Shown here one piece after another: positions 1 through 8,598 of a stretch of DNA of 64,000 bases. The notes beneath the pieces are model-generated. The model was given only the letters and a program-made list of their open reading frames with translations, made no database searches and was not told where the DNA came from. The stretch covers positions 3,038,001 to 3,102,000 of the forward strand of contig NZ_CAAHFG010000001.1 in the NCBI RefSeq assembly GCF_900890425.1, read 5' to 3'. The translations under genes and the position numbers were made by a program. Source of the stretch: Pontiella desulfatans. GTDB taxonomy: Bacteria; Verrucomicrobiota; Kiritimatiellia; Kiritimatiellales; Pontiellaceae. Position 1 is the first letter of the stretch, and each line of letters begins with the position of its first letter.

Positions 1-1459
1 GATTAAACAATTGTGGCTCGTTCGGATACACGTACTCTTCGGCAGCTTCCGCCACATCGCCGTTGGGCAGCACATCGAAATCCTTGTGCTTCCAGCCCAC
101 GTTATTCGTCAGCTTCCATTTTCCTTTACGGATCACCCACGAGTCGCGGCTCATCGCCCAGGCCAGCCATTCGTGCTGGGTATCGCGCTCGCCTTTAACC
201 AGCGGGATGAGGCTTTTTCCGTCGAGGTTGGCGGGGATCTCCTGCCCCGCCAGATCAACAAACGTCGGGAACAGGTCCATTGAGGAAACAATCGCTTTGT
301 CGTTCACTTGGTTCTGCGGAATCGTGCCCGGCATGCTGACCAACATCGGAATACGGATCCCGCCTTCGCCGAACATATATTTGAAGCCGCTCAACGGGGT
401 ATTGTTGGCATAGGTATTGATGGTGCCGCCGTTATCTGAAATGAGCACCACCACGGTATTTTCCCGCTGCCCGCTCTCCTCCAGCGCATCGAGGATGCGG
501 GTGACACTGTGATCCAGCGCAAGCAGGTTGGCCAGATAGCAACGACGCCCTTCCGGATCAATCTCGCCCATATGCCCCCATTTAACGAGAAACTTAGCGG
601 ACGACCCATGGTTCGGCTCCCAGTACGGGTAGCCCCACTCCTCGGCATCGCGATCCCAAGGCACGTAGCGCGCACCTGTTTTTTTGGCCCAGCTCTCCTC
701 GACGATAAAGGTCGGATAGTGAACCGCATTATGGGCCACATGCAGGTAGAACGGCTTATCGCCCTTGTCGCGTTTGATGAATTCAACCGCCTTATCCGTC
801 AGCACCTCGGTGATAAAGCCATCCTCAAACGAAACCTCTTCGATCTGATCGTAACTCGCGCCGAGTCCATTGACGGATACCAGCGGCCCCACGACATTCG
901 AACCCATATGAGTCAGCGGCTTGCCCTCGAGGCGCTTGCGGGACATGACGGCATCCCGGTCCTTTTCACTCAGACGGATGTAGTCCCAGGTGTGCTTTAA
1001 GTAGCCCAAGTATTCCTCGAATCCATGTAAGGTCGGAAGATGCTTGGGCCCGCCGTTCATGTGGGTTTTCCCGTATTTGGCCGTCGTATACCCCGCTTTG
1101 AGGAGCGCTTCCGGAATGGTCTGCTCATTCAGAGGCAACCCGCCGTTTCCGTACCAGTAGTTCCCCCAGCGCTGCTGATAGCGGCCCGTAATGATCCCCG
1201 CGCGCGAGGAGCTGCAGATCGGGCATGTTGAGTATGCATTCGCGAAATAGGTTCCCGACGAGGCCAGCCGGTCAAATCCCGGGGTTTTAAACTTTTTCAC
1301 ATCGGCCGGTGCCTGCGGCAAAAAGGACATATCGGCATAACCCAAGTCATCCGCAATGATCACAATAAAGTTCGGCTTCTTCTCCGCCGCCGTCATCGCA
1401 TGAGCCGAACCCATGGCCGCCAGCAACACGGCGATCAATAAAAACGCGCTCTTTTTCAT
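1..1459 (-). CDS. Secreted S1 sulfatase, C-terminus cut by window edge
   Basis: This gene encodes a type I sulfatase that would remove sulfate esters from a carbohydrate in the periplasm or outside the cell. It starts at ATG 1459 after a good ribosome site (AGGA, 8 nt upstream) with a Sec signal peptide of about 21 residues ending AHA. The N-terminal metal site IIADDLGYAD is at residues 34-43 and SDNGG follows near residue 340. The reading frame is open to base 1, about 486 codons, and ends in PQLFN, which normally precedes the last 40-60 residues of such sulfatases. The catalytic motif is C82-S-S-S-R86, so the usual proline of C-x-P-x-R is serine. It is separated from the methyltransferase gene upstream by a 556-bp repeat-rich gap, so it is probably transcribed separately. 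Confidence 0.9.
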   Translation of the reverse strand, partial: MKKSAFLLIAVLLAAMGSAHAMTAAEKKPNFIVIIADDLGYADMSFLPQAPADVKKFKTPGFDRLASSGTYFANAYSTCPICSSSRAGIITGRYQQRWGNYWYGNGGLPLNEQTIPEALLKAGYTTAKYGKTHMNGGPKHLPTLHGFEEYLGYLKHTWDYIRLSEKDRDAVMSRKRLEGKPLTHMGSNVVGPLVSVNGLGASYDQIEEVSFEDGFITEVLTDKAVEFIKRDKGDKPFYLHVAHNAVHYPTFIVEESWAKKTGARYVPWDRDAEEWGYPYWEPNHGSSAKFLVKWGHMGEIDPEGRRCYLANLLALDHSVTRILDALEESGQRENTVVVLISDNGGTINTYANNTPLSGFKYMFGEGGIRIPMLVSMPGTIPQNQVNDKAIVSSMDLFPTFVDLAGQEIPANLDGKSLIPLVKGERDTQHEWLAWAMSRDSWVIRKGKWKLTNNVGWKHKDFDVLPNGDVAEAAEEYVYPNEPQLFN

Positions 1460-1590
1460 CTCATTCCTGCCCATCGATCTTTTGAAATTCTCTCAAAATA
1501 GCCGCTTATTAAATACGGATTCTGAGCCGTTGTAAACCTACCAAAATTAGTAGGTGCAAAGGAGACGCTAGCCTGCATTTGCCGCTTCGC

Positions 1591-1613
1591 TGCCGCCTCT
1601 TCGAGTCGGCCTC
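1591..1613. repeat. 23-bp direct repeat, copy 1
   Basis: The 23 bases 1591-1613 recur exactly at 1891-1913, 300 bp downstream. Both copies follow a GC-rich run containing GCTTCGCT and precede CTTCG-type short repeats. The gap between genes at 1460-2015 has no credible gene; it consists of this repeat pair, an AAATCC array and a stem-loop. It looks like decayed repetitive DNA. Confidence 0.8.
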
Positions 1614-1656
1614 ACTTCGTGTCTCACCGCCTTTGGCGGAAAATACAGGAAGTTCT

Positions 1657-1710
1657 AAATCCGAAGCACCCAAATCCGAAACAATGTCAAAATCCAAAAC
1701 ACTCAAATCC
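1657..1710. repeat. AAATCC periodic array
   Basis: AAATCC occurs at 1657, 1672, 1690 and 1705, spaced 15, 18 and 15 bp, embedded in similar CAAATCCGAA-like units. On the minus strand this reads as GGATTT-rich units. Similar SDFGFR/KSEIRNPKS-like conceptual translations are familiar from intergenic repeats in PVC and related genomes, recalled rather than searched. It is not considered coding. Confidence 0.6.
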
Positions 1711-1890
1711 CAAGCAATGTGTTTTTGGCCTTGTCGGCAGACATCTGTCGGCGTTTTGAATTTTACTACTTTAAACATTAGGTTTTGTTTCGTGGTGAAC
1801 CACTCCCGCTGGTCGTTATTTCCTGCGGAAATTATATTTCCTCTTCGCTCCAATGGGGTCTTTAGGATTTGCCATTCCGCTTCGCTTCAT

Positions 1891-1913
1891 TGCCGCCTCT
1901 TCGAGTCGGCCTC
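1891..1913. repeat. 23-bp direct repeat, copy 2
   Basis: Exact second copy of 1591-1613. The sequence after it (1914-1990) continues as short CTTCG/GCAAAGC-type repeats up to the stem-loop at 1991. Confidence 0.8.
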
Positions 1914-1990
1914 TGCGTTGCCATTCGCTTCGCTCATTGCTTTGCATTCGCAAAGCCCGTCTCCCTTCGGTCGGCTCGGCGGTCGCACTT

Positions 1991-2015
1991 CCCGAATTTC
2001 GGGGAGAAATTCGGG
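1991..2015 (-). terminator. Perfect stem-loop after methyltransferase gene
   Basis: Perfect 10-bp inverted repeat (CCCGAATTTC / GAAATTCGGG) with a 5-nt loop, abutting the TAG stop codon (2016-2018) of the minus-strand gene. There is no T-run after it on the minus strand, so it may be a repeat element or an RNA-stabilising hairpin rather than an intrinsic terminator. Confidence 0.45.
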
Positions 2016-3113
2016 CTAGATACTTTTGCATGCGCTCACATACGCTTCGATATTTTCCCACGGCACTTCCGGTTCGAGCATATGGGTCGGGCAACAAAAC
2101 AGTCCGCCTTTATCGCCCGCGATTTCCAGATTGCGCTTCACTTCGGCCTTCACCTCTTCCGGCGTACCGTGCGGCATGAGCTGCTGCGTACCGATCGTGC
2201 CGTTAAACGAAATGCGACCGCCATATTCCTCGAAGATTTCCTTAAAGTCCATGCACTCCGGTTGAACCGGATTGAGGATATCCACGCCCGCCTCAATCAG
2301 GTCATTGATGAACGGCTTGCAGAATCCGCAGGAGTGGTAGCTGATCAGAATATCGGGCTTCACTTCTTTGGCTGCGGCAATCACTTTCGCCAGGCGCGGT
2401 TTCAGCCACTCCTGATACATCTCATTAGACATCATCGGCGAGTCCTGCATGCCGATATCATCGCCCAGCCCGAGAATATCCACTCCGGCCGCGGCAAACT
2501 TACGGACACGAAAACAGGCCAGATCCGTGATCTTATCCAGCAGATACGTCGCCTTTTCATCCTCCATCGCCATATCCACAAACAGCTCGTCCATACTGCG
2601 CAGATACCACGCGGTTTCCCAGATCGTGCATTCCGCCCAGACAAAAACCGCCAGCCCCTGATCCTGAATCGCCTTCACCTGTTCCGGCAGGTAGGAAAAA
2701 TCCATGTTTTCAAAATCGGGCCACGGGTAGTTCTGTAACTCTTCGAGCTCCTCGAAATTCTTCATCGGATGATGCATACGAGTCATATGCTCGGAGTTCG
2801 GGTTCTCCTCATGCGCCACGCCCCAGCCGTCAAATTTCTTATCGTAGGTGAAGCCGTCCGGATAAAAGTCGTGCCAGTCGACGTTGCGCTCCGGAATGCG
2901 CCATATTTCGTCAAAGTTCCACGCAAAACCGGGATCGTAAATAATGCGGTACGGTGCACCGAAATGCTCCAGATAATCGGTCTTGCCCGGATAACGGCGC
3001 TTGAATTCCTCTTCCAGCGACGGACAGAAATGCATTCCGACCGGAACCTCTTCGCATCCTTCGCGCCGATACAGTTTCAGTAGATTTTCTCGTTTAGTCA
3101 TTCTGTTGCTCAT
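2016..3113 (-). CDS. Uroporphyrinogen-decarboxylase-fold methyltransferase (MtaA/CmuA-like)
   Basis: A 365-residue cytoplasmic protein of the URO-D superfamily. Near the C-terminus it carries H260-S-C262-G and then C340-C341 in GLFCCPTHML. This matches the His-X-Cys ... Cys zinc site of corrinoid-dependent methyltransferases (MtaA/MtbA/CmuA) and is not needed by true heme-pathway HemE. I therefore infer methyl transfer rather than uroporphyrinogen decarboxylation. There is no signal peptide. Starts at 3113 (MSNRM) or 3101 (MTKRENL) are both possible; neither has a strong ribosome site. It lies 31 bp after the SHD1-tailed protein gene and is the last gene of the block headed by the FAD oxidoreductase at 6889. 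A role in handling methyl groups from O-methylated sugars is possible but speculative; no corrinoid protein is encoded nearby. Confidence 0.75.
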   Translation of the reverse strand: MSNRMTKRENLLKLYRREGCEEVPVGMHFCPSLEEEFKRRYPGKTDYLEHFGAPYRIIYDPGFAWNFDEIWRIPERNVDWHDFYPDGFTYDKKFDGWGVAHEENPNSEHMTRMHHPMKNFEELEELQNYPWPDFENMDFSYLPEQVKAIQDQGLAVFVWAECTIWETAWYLRSMDELFVDMAMEDEKATYLLDKITDLACFRVRKFAAAGVDILGLGDDIGMQDSPMMSNEMYQEWLKPRLAKVIAAAKEVKPDILISYHSCGFCKPFINDLIEAGVDILNPVQPECMDFKEIFEEYGGRISFNGTIGTQQLMPHGTPEEVKAEVKRNLEIAGDKGGLFCCPTHMLEPEVPWENIEAYVSACKSI

Positions 3114-3144
3114 TTTTTTTGCTGATAGCGCAAATGCATTCCAG

Positions 3145-4152
3145 TTATCGGATATGAGCCTGAATCGATTCGAGATAAGCGAGATCTCCCGCCGTCAGGA
3201 TTTTGTGCGGAATATTCGCTTCCGTTCCGTCGGGTTGCCTCACGGTGATGACGACCTTCCCCGTTTGGGTCTTGAACATCTTCACGAAGGAACCTTCCTT
3301 CTGTTTTTTACGGTTCCCCTCGACCCACATCCGAACGAGATTAGGATCACCTTTCTCTTTCGGTTTTGTAACGATTTTTTTCGGAGTGGGCATCGCTTCC
3401 CCTCCAAGCACCTGTGCGGTAATGCCATGGGTCACAATGAGCGTCGCGCCGTTCCCGTCAACCAGGTAGTTCGTGGGCAGCGTGCCCTCCCCGACATGCA
3501 GGTAGTTTTTCAACTCCAGCATCTGTCCGCCCTTAACCGGAATCTTAACGATGCCGTCGTAGCACAGGCGCTGCCCGCTGAGAAAATAGGTTCCCTCGCG
3601 CAACAGGCAAAAATCATAACCGTCGGCTTGTGCCGGGAGCATCGTAACGGCCAGCGGAAGGAGCCAGTCCGGCATGAGCGGCGCAGCGAGCGCAAACTGA
3701 CTGGTACATATTTCTCCGACCTTTACAACGGCCTGCCCGTTACGCACCTCACCGGTTTCCGTGTAGACGTTCAGGCCTTCCATCGATTGGGAAACCGGAT
3801 CCGTCGTCGAAGTGAGCTTCCACGAACGAACGCCGGCCAACAGGTCACCGTTCAACTCAAAGCGGGCTTCGCAGCTGCTGCCAGGCTGAATGGAATAAAC
3901 GCAGGAAACCGCACCGGCTCCCATTCGGGCAACCCTGAGCTGACCGTACTCTTTAGTCATATCGATCAGCGTGTAATCGACGTTGCCGCCGGTCGCGGTC
4001 TTCGGCGGAACATAGGTCTTGAGGAATTTAGCAAACCCCTGCGCGACGTAGCAGTCGCCGTTTTCTGTGGCCGCCCAGAGAGGCAGCTGTCCGGCAGCGG
4101 CCAGCGCGGCAGTCATGGACGTGTTTCGAATAAAATCGTGACGGTTAAACAT
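3145..4152 (-). CDS. Exported protein of unknown function with SHD1-like C-terminal module
   Basis: I do not recognise the main domain. The protein is 335 residues from the ATG at 4152, which follows a strong GGGGAGG site and overlaps the stop of the sulfatase upstream by 8 bp (ATGTTTAA). The frame opens earlier at 4182, but that start lacks support. The N-terminus has a signal-like stretch (NRHDFIRNTSMTAALAAAG). The middle is beta-rich (GIVKIPVKGGQMLELKNY and following). The last 60 residues, beginning MWVEGNRKKQKEGSF and ending AGDLAYLESIQA, match the tail of the sulfatase at 61267 and the GH106-like protein at 63042, and resemble SLA1-homology domain 1. It may bind substrate or another protein; the enzymatic role is unknown. 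Confidence 0.75.
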   Translation of the reverse strand: MFNRHDFIRNTSMTAALAAAGQLPLWAATENGDCYVAQGFAKFLKTYVPPKTATGGNVDYTLIDMTKEYGQLRVARMGAGAVSCVYSIQPGSSCEARFELNGDLLAGVRSWKLTSTTDPVSQSMEGLNVYTETGEVRNGQAVVKVGEICTSQFALAAPLMPDWLLPLAVTMLPAQADGYDFCLLREGTYFLSGQRLCYDGIVKIPVKGGQMLELKNYLHVGEGTLPTNYLVDGNGATLIVTHGITAQVLGGEAMPTPKKIVTKPKEKGDPNLVRMWVEGNRKKQKEGSFVKMFKTQTGKVVITVRQPDGTEANIPHKILTAGDLAYLESIQAHIR

Positions 4153-5500
4153 AAAGCGCCTCCCCTCTGCTGATCGCATCATACATCTTCAACATCGTCT
4201 GGAAATTCGCCATAGACGCGTCGGCTGTATCGGCATATTTGGGCGTCACCTGTCCACCGTTGAGGCAGACGGTGATTTTTCCGAGATAATCGCGCAGGTA
4301 TTCCAGATGCTTTTCCTTCGCCTGCCTGCCGGCATCGGTGGCAGCGAGATTGTTGATCTGGAACGGATCATTTATCCGATCAAAAACCTCCCATTGTCCG
4401 TCGTGGCGGAAGTTGCATTGATAGCGCTCACTGATCACCGACGCACCGAACCCGCCCTTGCCGGATTCGCAGACCACATAGTCGCGCCACGGCTCCTGCT
4501 CCCCGGCCAGCAGCGGCAGGAAACTGCGCGCAACCGACACGCCCGGCATCGGAGCGCATCCAGCGATCTCGCAAACCGTCGCCCCGATGTCGATGCCACT
4601 CACCAGATGGGAGCGATCCACCGTTCCGGGATTCGCAATCCCCGGCCCTTCGCAGATCAGCGGCACACGCATGGTGTTGTCGTCGAGATACCCCTTCGAC
4701 ACCCGCCCCTTGTTGGCGGCCCCTTCCCCGTGATCTGCGCTGAAGATAAAGAGCGTATTATCGGCAAATTTGGATGCGCGCAGCGTGTCCCAGATGCGCT
4801 TGGTAATGGTGTCGATCATCTCCGTCTGCCGCGAGTATTGGTAGAGATAATAGCGCCAGTCGGCCTCGGTCCAATCCTTGAGCCACTTGCTTTCCGCGCC
4901 ATTGAAATTTTTAGGTAGCGGGGGCGATTCGATGGACAGGTCGCCCGAAGCCCCGCGGTCGCTCAACCCGTACTTTCCGTAGGTTGGAGAAAAAAAGCAG
5001 CAATCGTGTGGATTGAGCAGGCCGACATTCAGGAAGAACGGCTTTTCCCCGCTATAGTTATTCAGGAAAGCCATGGCGCTGCGCCCGACGCCGGCATCGT
5101 TCGCCTCCCCGTGCCCCGAACCTTTGTCCAGCAGTTCAAACCCATCTTCCACCCTGATCCGGCTGACGTGCCACTTACCGGCATAGACCGGCAGGTAGTC
5201 CGCCTTGTCGCGCAGCCAGCTTCCAAGGTTTGGAAACTCCGTTCCCATCACATACTGGTTGCGCAACACGCCCGTCTCCGCGACCGTGCGCGAGGTATAC
5301 CAGCTGGAACGCGACGGCACACACTGTGGGCCGGCGCAGTAGCTGTTAATGAAAGTGCGTCCCCTCGACGCAATATGATCCAGCCCCGGCGTGCGGGTAA
5401 ACGTTGCGGGCCGGTTGGCCCCCGTTTCGCCATAGGCGCTGAGCACATTGGCCGTCAACTGGTCAACATGCAGAAACACAATGTTTTTTCTTCTATCCAT
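4145..5500 (-). CDS. S1 sulfatase without signal peptide
   Basis: A 451-residue sulfatase with the canonical maturation motif C60-V-P-S-R64. The N-terminal metal segment reads FLHVDQL, with Gln in place of the second Asp, as in choline-sulfatase-like members. FSADHGEG lies near residue 255. Unlike its neighbours it begins directly at MDRRKNIVFLH with no leader, so it should act in the cytoplasm or depend on another export route. That would suit desulfation of an imported monosaccharide or small oligosaccharide. It follows the FAD oxidoreductase after 114 bp, which contain a palindromic repeat, and its stop overlaps the next gene. Confidence 0.92.
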   Translation of the reverse strand: MDRRKNIVFLHVDQLTANVLSAYGETGANRPATFTRTPGLDHIASRGRTFINSYCAGPQCVPSRSSWYTSRTVAETGVLRNQYVMGTEFPNLGSWLRDKADYLPVYAGKWHVSRIRVEDGFELLDKGSGHGEANDAGVGRSAMAFLNNYSGEKPFFLNVGLLNPHDCCFFSPTYGKYGLSDRGASGDLSIESPPLPKNFNGAESKWLKDWTEADWRYYLYQYSRQTEMIDTITKRIWDTLRASKFADNTLFIFSADHGEGAANKGRVSKGYLDDNTMRVPLICEGPGIANPGTVDRSHLVSGIDIGATVCEIAGCAPMPGVSVARSFLPLLAGEQEPWRDYVVCESGKGGFGASVISERYQCNFRHDGQWEVFDRINDPFQINNLAATDAGRQAKEKHLEYLRDYLGKITVCLNGGQVTPKYADTADASMANFQTMLKMYDAISRGEALYV

Positions 5501-5543
5501 AAATCAAATCCCAGAACTTTCTAGAGAGATACAAACACGCCTC

Positions 5544-5564
5544 GCCTAAAGGCAGAACAACATG
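5544..5564. repeat. Dispersed palindromic repeat (CCTAAAGGC type)
   Basis: GCCTAAAGGCAGAACAACATG. It shares 19 of 20 bases with 46199-46218 and is related to 27750-27767. The core GCCTAAAGGC is an inverted repeat. The rest of the 5501-5614 gap shows no gene. Confidence 0.65.
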
Positions 5565-5614
5565 TCTTTTTCACAACCGCCCAAGAGCGGGACTACATAC
5601 ATTACACCTTTTAT

Positions 5615-6889
5615 TCAGATCGACTCGCCCGCCAAAATGGCACCGTGGGTTTTCAGCAAGGCTTTGAGATCATCTAGCGGAACGGCACCCGGCGAGGTCT
5701 GCTTTTCAACCGCCAGCGCGGCGGCAGCACCCGCCGCCTGCCCCATGGCCATGCAGGAAGCCTGAACACGTAACGCCGAGTTCGCCAGGCGGTCACTCGA
5801 CACACAACGGCCTGCCACCATAATGTTTTTCATGCCCGCCGGAATCAACGCACCCAACGGAACGGTCGGCACGATGCCGGGCTTCAGTTTTTTGCCCACC
5901 AACTTTCCTCCGGTATGGAGATCAATGGGATAAAAGGAATTGCAGATCGACTCCTCATACATTTTCCCGGATACGAAGTCCGCCTCGGTAATAAATGCTT
6001 CGCCCTGAATCCGATAACTCTCACGGAACGAGGTTTCGGGCTGCAGGTGCATCATTTGCAGCCCCTTATGTTTTTTAAGATTCTGGCGCAACTTCTTGAG
6101 AACGCCTTTTCTTCCAGCGAGGTTCGCCTCCGTGACCGTCTGGGAATTGGTCGAGTCGGCATCATGAACATAAATACGTTGGCATTGCCCTCTGCCGGGC
6201 TCATGCGGCTTACCCATCTTATATAGAAACGATCCGGGTTGAGTCTCCTCTTCGCGCAGACGTGTTCCGCCGGCCAGGCCGACCACTTCGGCTCCGCCGG
6301 TGCAGTCAATAAGCTGCCTGCATTTTACCGTGCGCTGCGTTCCGAATCCGGCACAGTCCACCGTCCAGCCCCCGGCCGTTTTCGTCACGTTTATCGGGAA
6401 TTCGTAATAGGCAATTTTAACGCCGGCCATTTCACACTTTTCCTCGGCCAGCAGCGCATAGAGGTACTGATTGATTTGAACCTGATTTTTCCAGTGGGGT
6501 TTCTCATAAACTGAAAAGTCGGGCATTTCGCCGGCGTCGAGTTCGACGCTCTCTTTTACCAGTTCCCAGCCGATGCCGCCGATCACCTGTTTACCCCATG
6601 CGTCAAAAATCCCCGGCCATGCCACCCCCCCGGTGGTCATCGTTCCGCCCAACTGGGTGCCGCGCTCGACAATCATCGTCTGTGCGCCCGCGCGCGCCGC
6701 CTGAATCGCTGCAACCACACCGGCGGTTCCGCCGCCAACCACCAGCACATCCACTTCATTGCTGACCGAACCGGTTACGGGCTTCTGTTTAACAGGAACC
6801 ATGCCGGACTGTTTTGCTTTTGCGGTCGCTGCCAGCGCAACTCCCGCCGCTGACACCTGCATAACTGTACGTCGTCCAATGTTTTTCAC
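5615..6889 (-). CDS. FAD-dependent oxidoreductase (FAD_oxidored family), exported
   Basis: A 424-residue flavoprotein. It begins at GTG 6889, supported by GAGGT 5-6 nt upstream. A twin-arginine-like leader (GRRTVMQVSAAG) precedes the dinucleotide fold DVLVVGGGTAG at residues 47-57 and the ribose-binding Glu in MIVERG. The C-terminal FAD motif AGRCVSSDRLANSALRVQ is near residue 360. Substrate is unknown; related proteins often sit beside glycoside hydrolases in PVC bacteria and may oxidise sugars. A close paralog (432 residues) is at 29980, and a third copy survives as a 3' remnant at 19040. The gene is first in its block and is preceded by the conserved motif at 6944-6958. Confidence 0.88.
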   Translation of the reverse strand: MKNIGRRTVMQVSAAGVALAATAKAKQSGMVPVKQKPVTGSVSNEVDVLVVGGGTAGVVAAIQAARAGAQTMIVERGTQLGGTMTTGGVAWPGIFDAWGKQVIGGIGWELVKESVELDAGEMPDFSVYEKPHWKNQVQINQYLYALLAEEKCEMAGVKIAYYEFPINVTKTAGGWTVDCAGFGTQRTVKCRQLIDCTGGAEVVGLAGGTRLREEETQPGSFLYKMGKPHEPGRGQCQRIYVHDADSTNSQTVTEANLAGRKGVLKKLRQNLKKHKGLQMMHLQPETSFRESYRIQGEAFITEADFVSGKMYEESICNSFYPIDLHTGGKLVGKKLKPGIVPTVPLGALIPAGMKNIMVAGRCVSSDRLANSALRVQASCMAMGQAAGAAAALAVEKQTSPGAVPLDDLKALLKTHGAILAGESI

Positions 6890-6943
6890 GATTACCTCGG
6901 TTTTTTTTATTCCGTGTTCACTTTTTTATAACCACACCAGCAA

Positions 6944-6977
6944 AATACAATCTGTCATATATATAGACTTGTATCAA
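6944..6977 (-). promoter_or_regulatory. Conserved operon-head motif, site 1
   Basis: On the minus strand this reads TTGATA, 22 bp, then ATGACAGATTGTATT. The same pair with the same spacing occurs at 51616-51649, and the second half recurs at 20000-20014. The motif lies about 55 bp upstream of the oxidoreductase start codon. It may be a promoter or operator; the centre ACA-N3-TGT is weakly palindromic. Confidence 0.55.
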
Positions 6978-7016
6978 TCCCATTATGCGATTAAAACCAA
7001 TCATCGTCAGTGCGCC

Positions 7017-7029
7017 CGGTCGGGGACCG
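7017..7029. other. Small GC-rich stem-loop after sulfatase gene
   Basis: CGGTC GGG GACCG, 16 bp beyond the stop codon of the sulfatase at 7046. No T-run follows on the minus strand, so it is at most a weak terminator or processing hairpin. Confidence 0.35.
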
Positions 7030-7045
7030 AGCCTACATTAGCCCC

Positions 7046-8539
7046 CTACTTCGGATAATCGGCGGGATCGAAGCCTTTGCTGCTGCCGTCGCGGCGCAGG
7101 CGGTTGAGGTAGGCCGTCAGGCGGTCGTAGACATCCTGGCGTTCCACAAAAATGTTCTGCTCTTCGGTGATATCCTTCGAGAGCTTATAGACCTGTTTGC
7201 TGTTTTCCCCGCCCCATCCATCATAGTGCCTTTTCACGTGCTCCATCAGCTGGGGAATGAGCGCGCGCTCTTCGATCACCTTATACTCGCCATCACGGAT
7301 CATAAAGGTGCCGATCGCCGACGTGGAGACGACCGGCGGACGGACCGGTTCATCGATCGGCTGATTGCCGAGCAGCACCGGGGCGATACTGAAACTGTCT
7401 TCAATATATTCCCGATGGCCAAACGGGTATCCGATAATTTCGCCGAGCGTCGCGATGATATCCACGCCGCTCACCACCTGCGCAGATTCCGTTCCGGCCG
7501 GAATGTTCCCTGCCCAGCTGGCGATCAGTGGAACGCGGACACCGCCTTCATAGATGACATGTTTGCGTCCGCGCAGCTCGCCGTTGATCCGGTGTCCTTT
7601 TCGCGCGGCCTCCGCATGGGGCAGCGTTCCGCTTTCCCCGACATAGAGCCCGCCGTTGTCGGAGGTGAAAAGAATAATCGTGTTGTCCATCACGCCCTTG
7701 GCTTCAAGCGCGGAAAGAATCCGGCCGACATGGTGATCGAGCTGCTGGATAAAATCGCCGTACGGCCCGCATTCACTGCTGCCTTTGAACGGATCGGACG
7801 GTGTAATCGGAATGTGCGGTTCCACGGATGAATAGTAGAGGAAGAACGGTTGGCCTTCCGGTACCGATTCGATGAATTCCACTGCTTTATCGGCCACGCG
7901 CGGACCGCATTCAAATTTATCCCGCAACGGCGAAACCCCGCGCGTTTCCCACTTCGGATGCGTTCCTTCCAGACGCACCTTTTCGCCGGGAATGCGATCC
8001 ACCACCGCATGGCCTTCCACATAAATGTAGGGAACATTTTCGTGATTGGCCGGCAGGCCGTAAAAGGAATCAAAGCCCGCTTCGAGCGGCCCGGGCATCA
8101 GCGGCTTGTCCCAATCCACGGTGTGGCGCATGCCGAAGCCGAGGTGCCACTTGCCGAAATATCCGGTGCGGTAGCCGCTGTTCTGGAATAGGGTTCCAAG
8201 GGTTGGACGCCCCGGCTCAAGATGGTATGGCGCATCCCAGTTAATGACCCCGCACTTTTCGCCCGTCCGCCAGTCATAGCGGCCGGTCATAATGGCATAA
8301 CGACTCGGCGAGCAAATCGCGCCCGGCGCATAGGCATCGGTAAAGCGCATGCCGGTTTTCGCGATGCGGTCAATGTTCGGCGTCTTGATTCTGGTCGCGC
8401 CGTAACAGCCCAAATCCCCGTAGCCCAGATCATCCGCCAAAATTAAAACCACGTTAGGCGAACGTGACGCACCAAAAGCCGTGCTCATCAGAAAGGTTGC
8501 AACCCAGGCGGTTGCCCATTTTTTGTTCAAATACTTCAT
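7046..8539 (-). CDS. Secreted S1 sulfatase
   Basis: A 497-residue arylsulfatase-type enzyme. It has a Sec signal peptide (about 23 residues, ending TAFGA), the metal motif LILADDLGYGDLGCYG at 33-48 and the maturation motif C76-S-P-S-R80. GKWHLGFGM and FTSDNGGLY follow in the usual order. The ribosome site AAGGATTAGA supports ATG 8539. It is the last gene of the block beginning at 19911. It lies 59 bp after the beta-propeller gene and is followed by a hairpin at 7017. Exact substrate cannot be read from the sequence. Confidence 0.93.
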   Translation of the reverse strand: MKYLNKKWATAWVATFLMSTAFGASRSPNVVLILADDLGYGDLGCYGATRIKTPNIDRIAKTGMRFTDAYAPGAICSPSRYAIMTGRYDWRTGEKCGVINWDAPYHLEPGRPTLGTLFQNSGYRTGYFGKWHLGFGMRHTVDWDKPLMPGPLEAGFDSFYGLPANHENVPYIYVEGHAVVDRIPGEKVRLEGTHPKWETRGVSPLRDKFECGPRVADKAVEFIESVPEGQPFFLYYSSVEPHIPITPSDPFKGSSECGPYGDFIQQLDHHVGRILSALEAKGVMDNTIILFTSDNGGLYVGESGTLPHAEAARKGHRINGELRGRKHVIYEGGVRVPLIASWAGNIPAGTESAQVVSGVDIIATLGEIIGYPFGHREYIEDSFSIAPVLLGNQPIDEPVRPPVVSTSAIGTFMIRDGEYKVIEERALIPQLMEHVKRHYDGWGGENSKQVYKLSKDITEEQNIFVERQDVYDRLTAYLNRLRRDGSSKGFDPADYPK

Positions 8540-8598
8540 TCTAATCCTTCATCTGTGTGTTTATTTATAGTCCAGTCGGGTCGGGTACAGCATACCGA

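Noticed and set aside
1869-2738. 289-codon plus-strand ORF across the repeat gap and methyltransferase
   Set aside because: It begins in repetitive DNA and reads antisense to a clear URO-D-fold gene; no recognisable domain.
2016-3113. HemE of heme biosynthesis
   Set aside because: The H-x-C...C ligand pattern and the location fit corrinoid-type methyltransferases, and no other heme genes are near.
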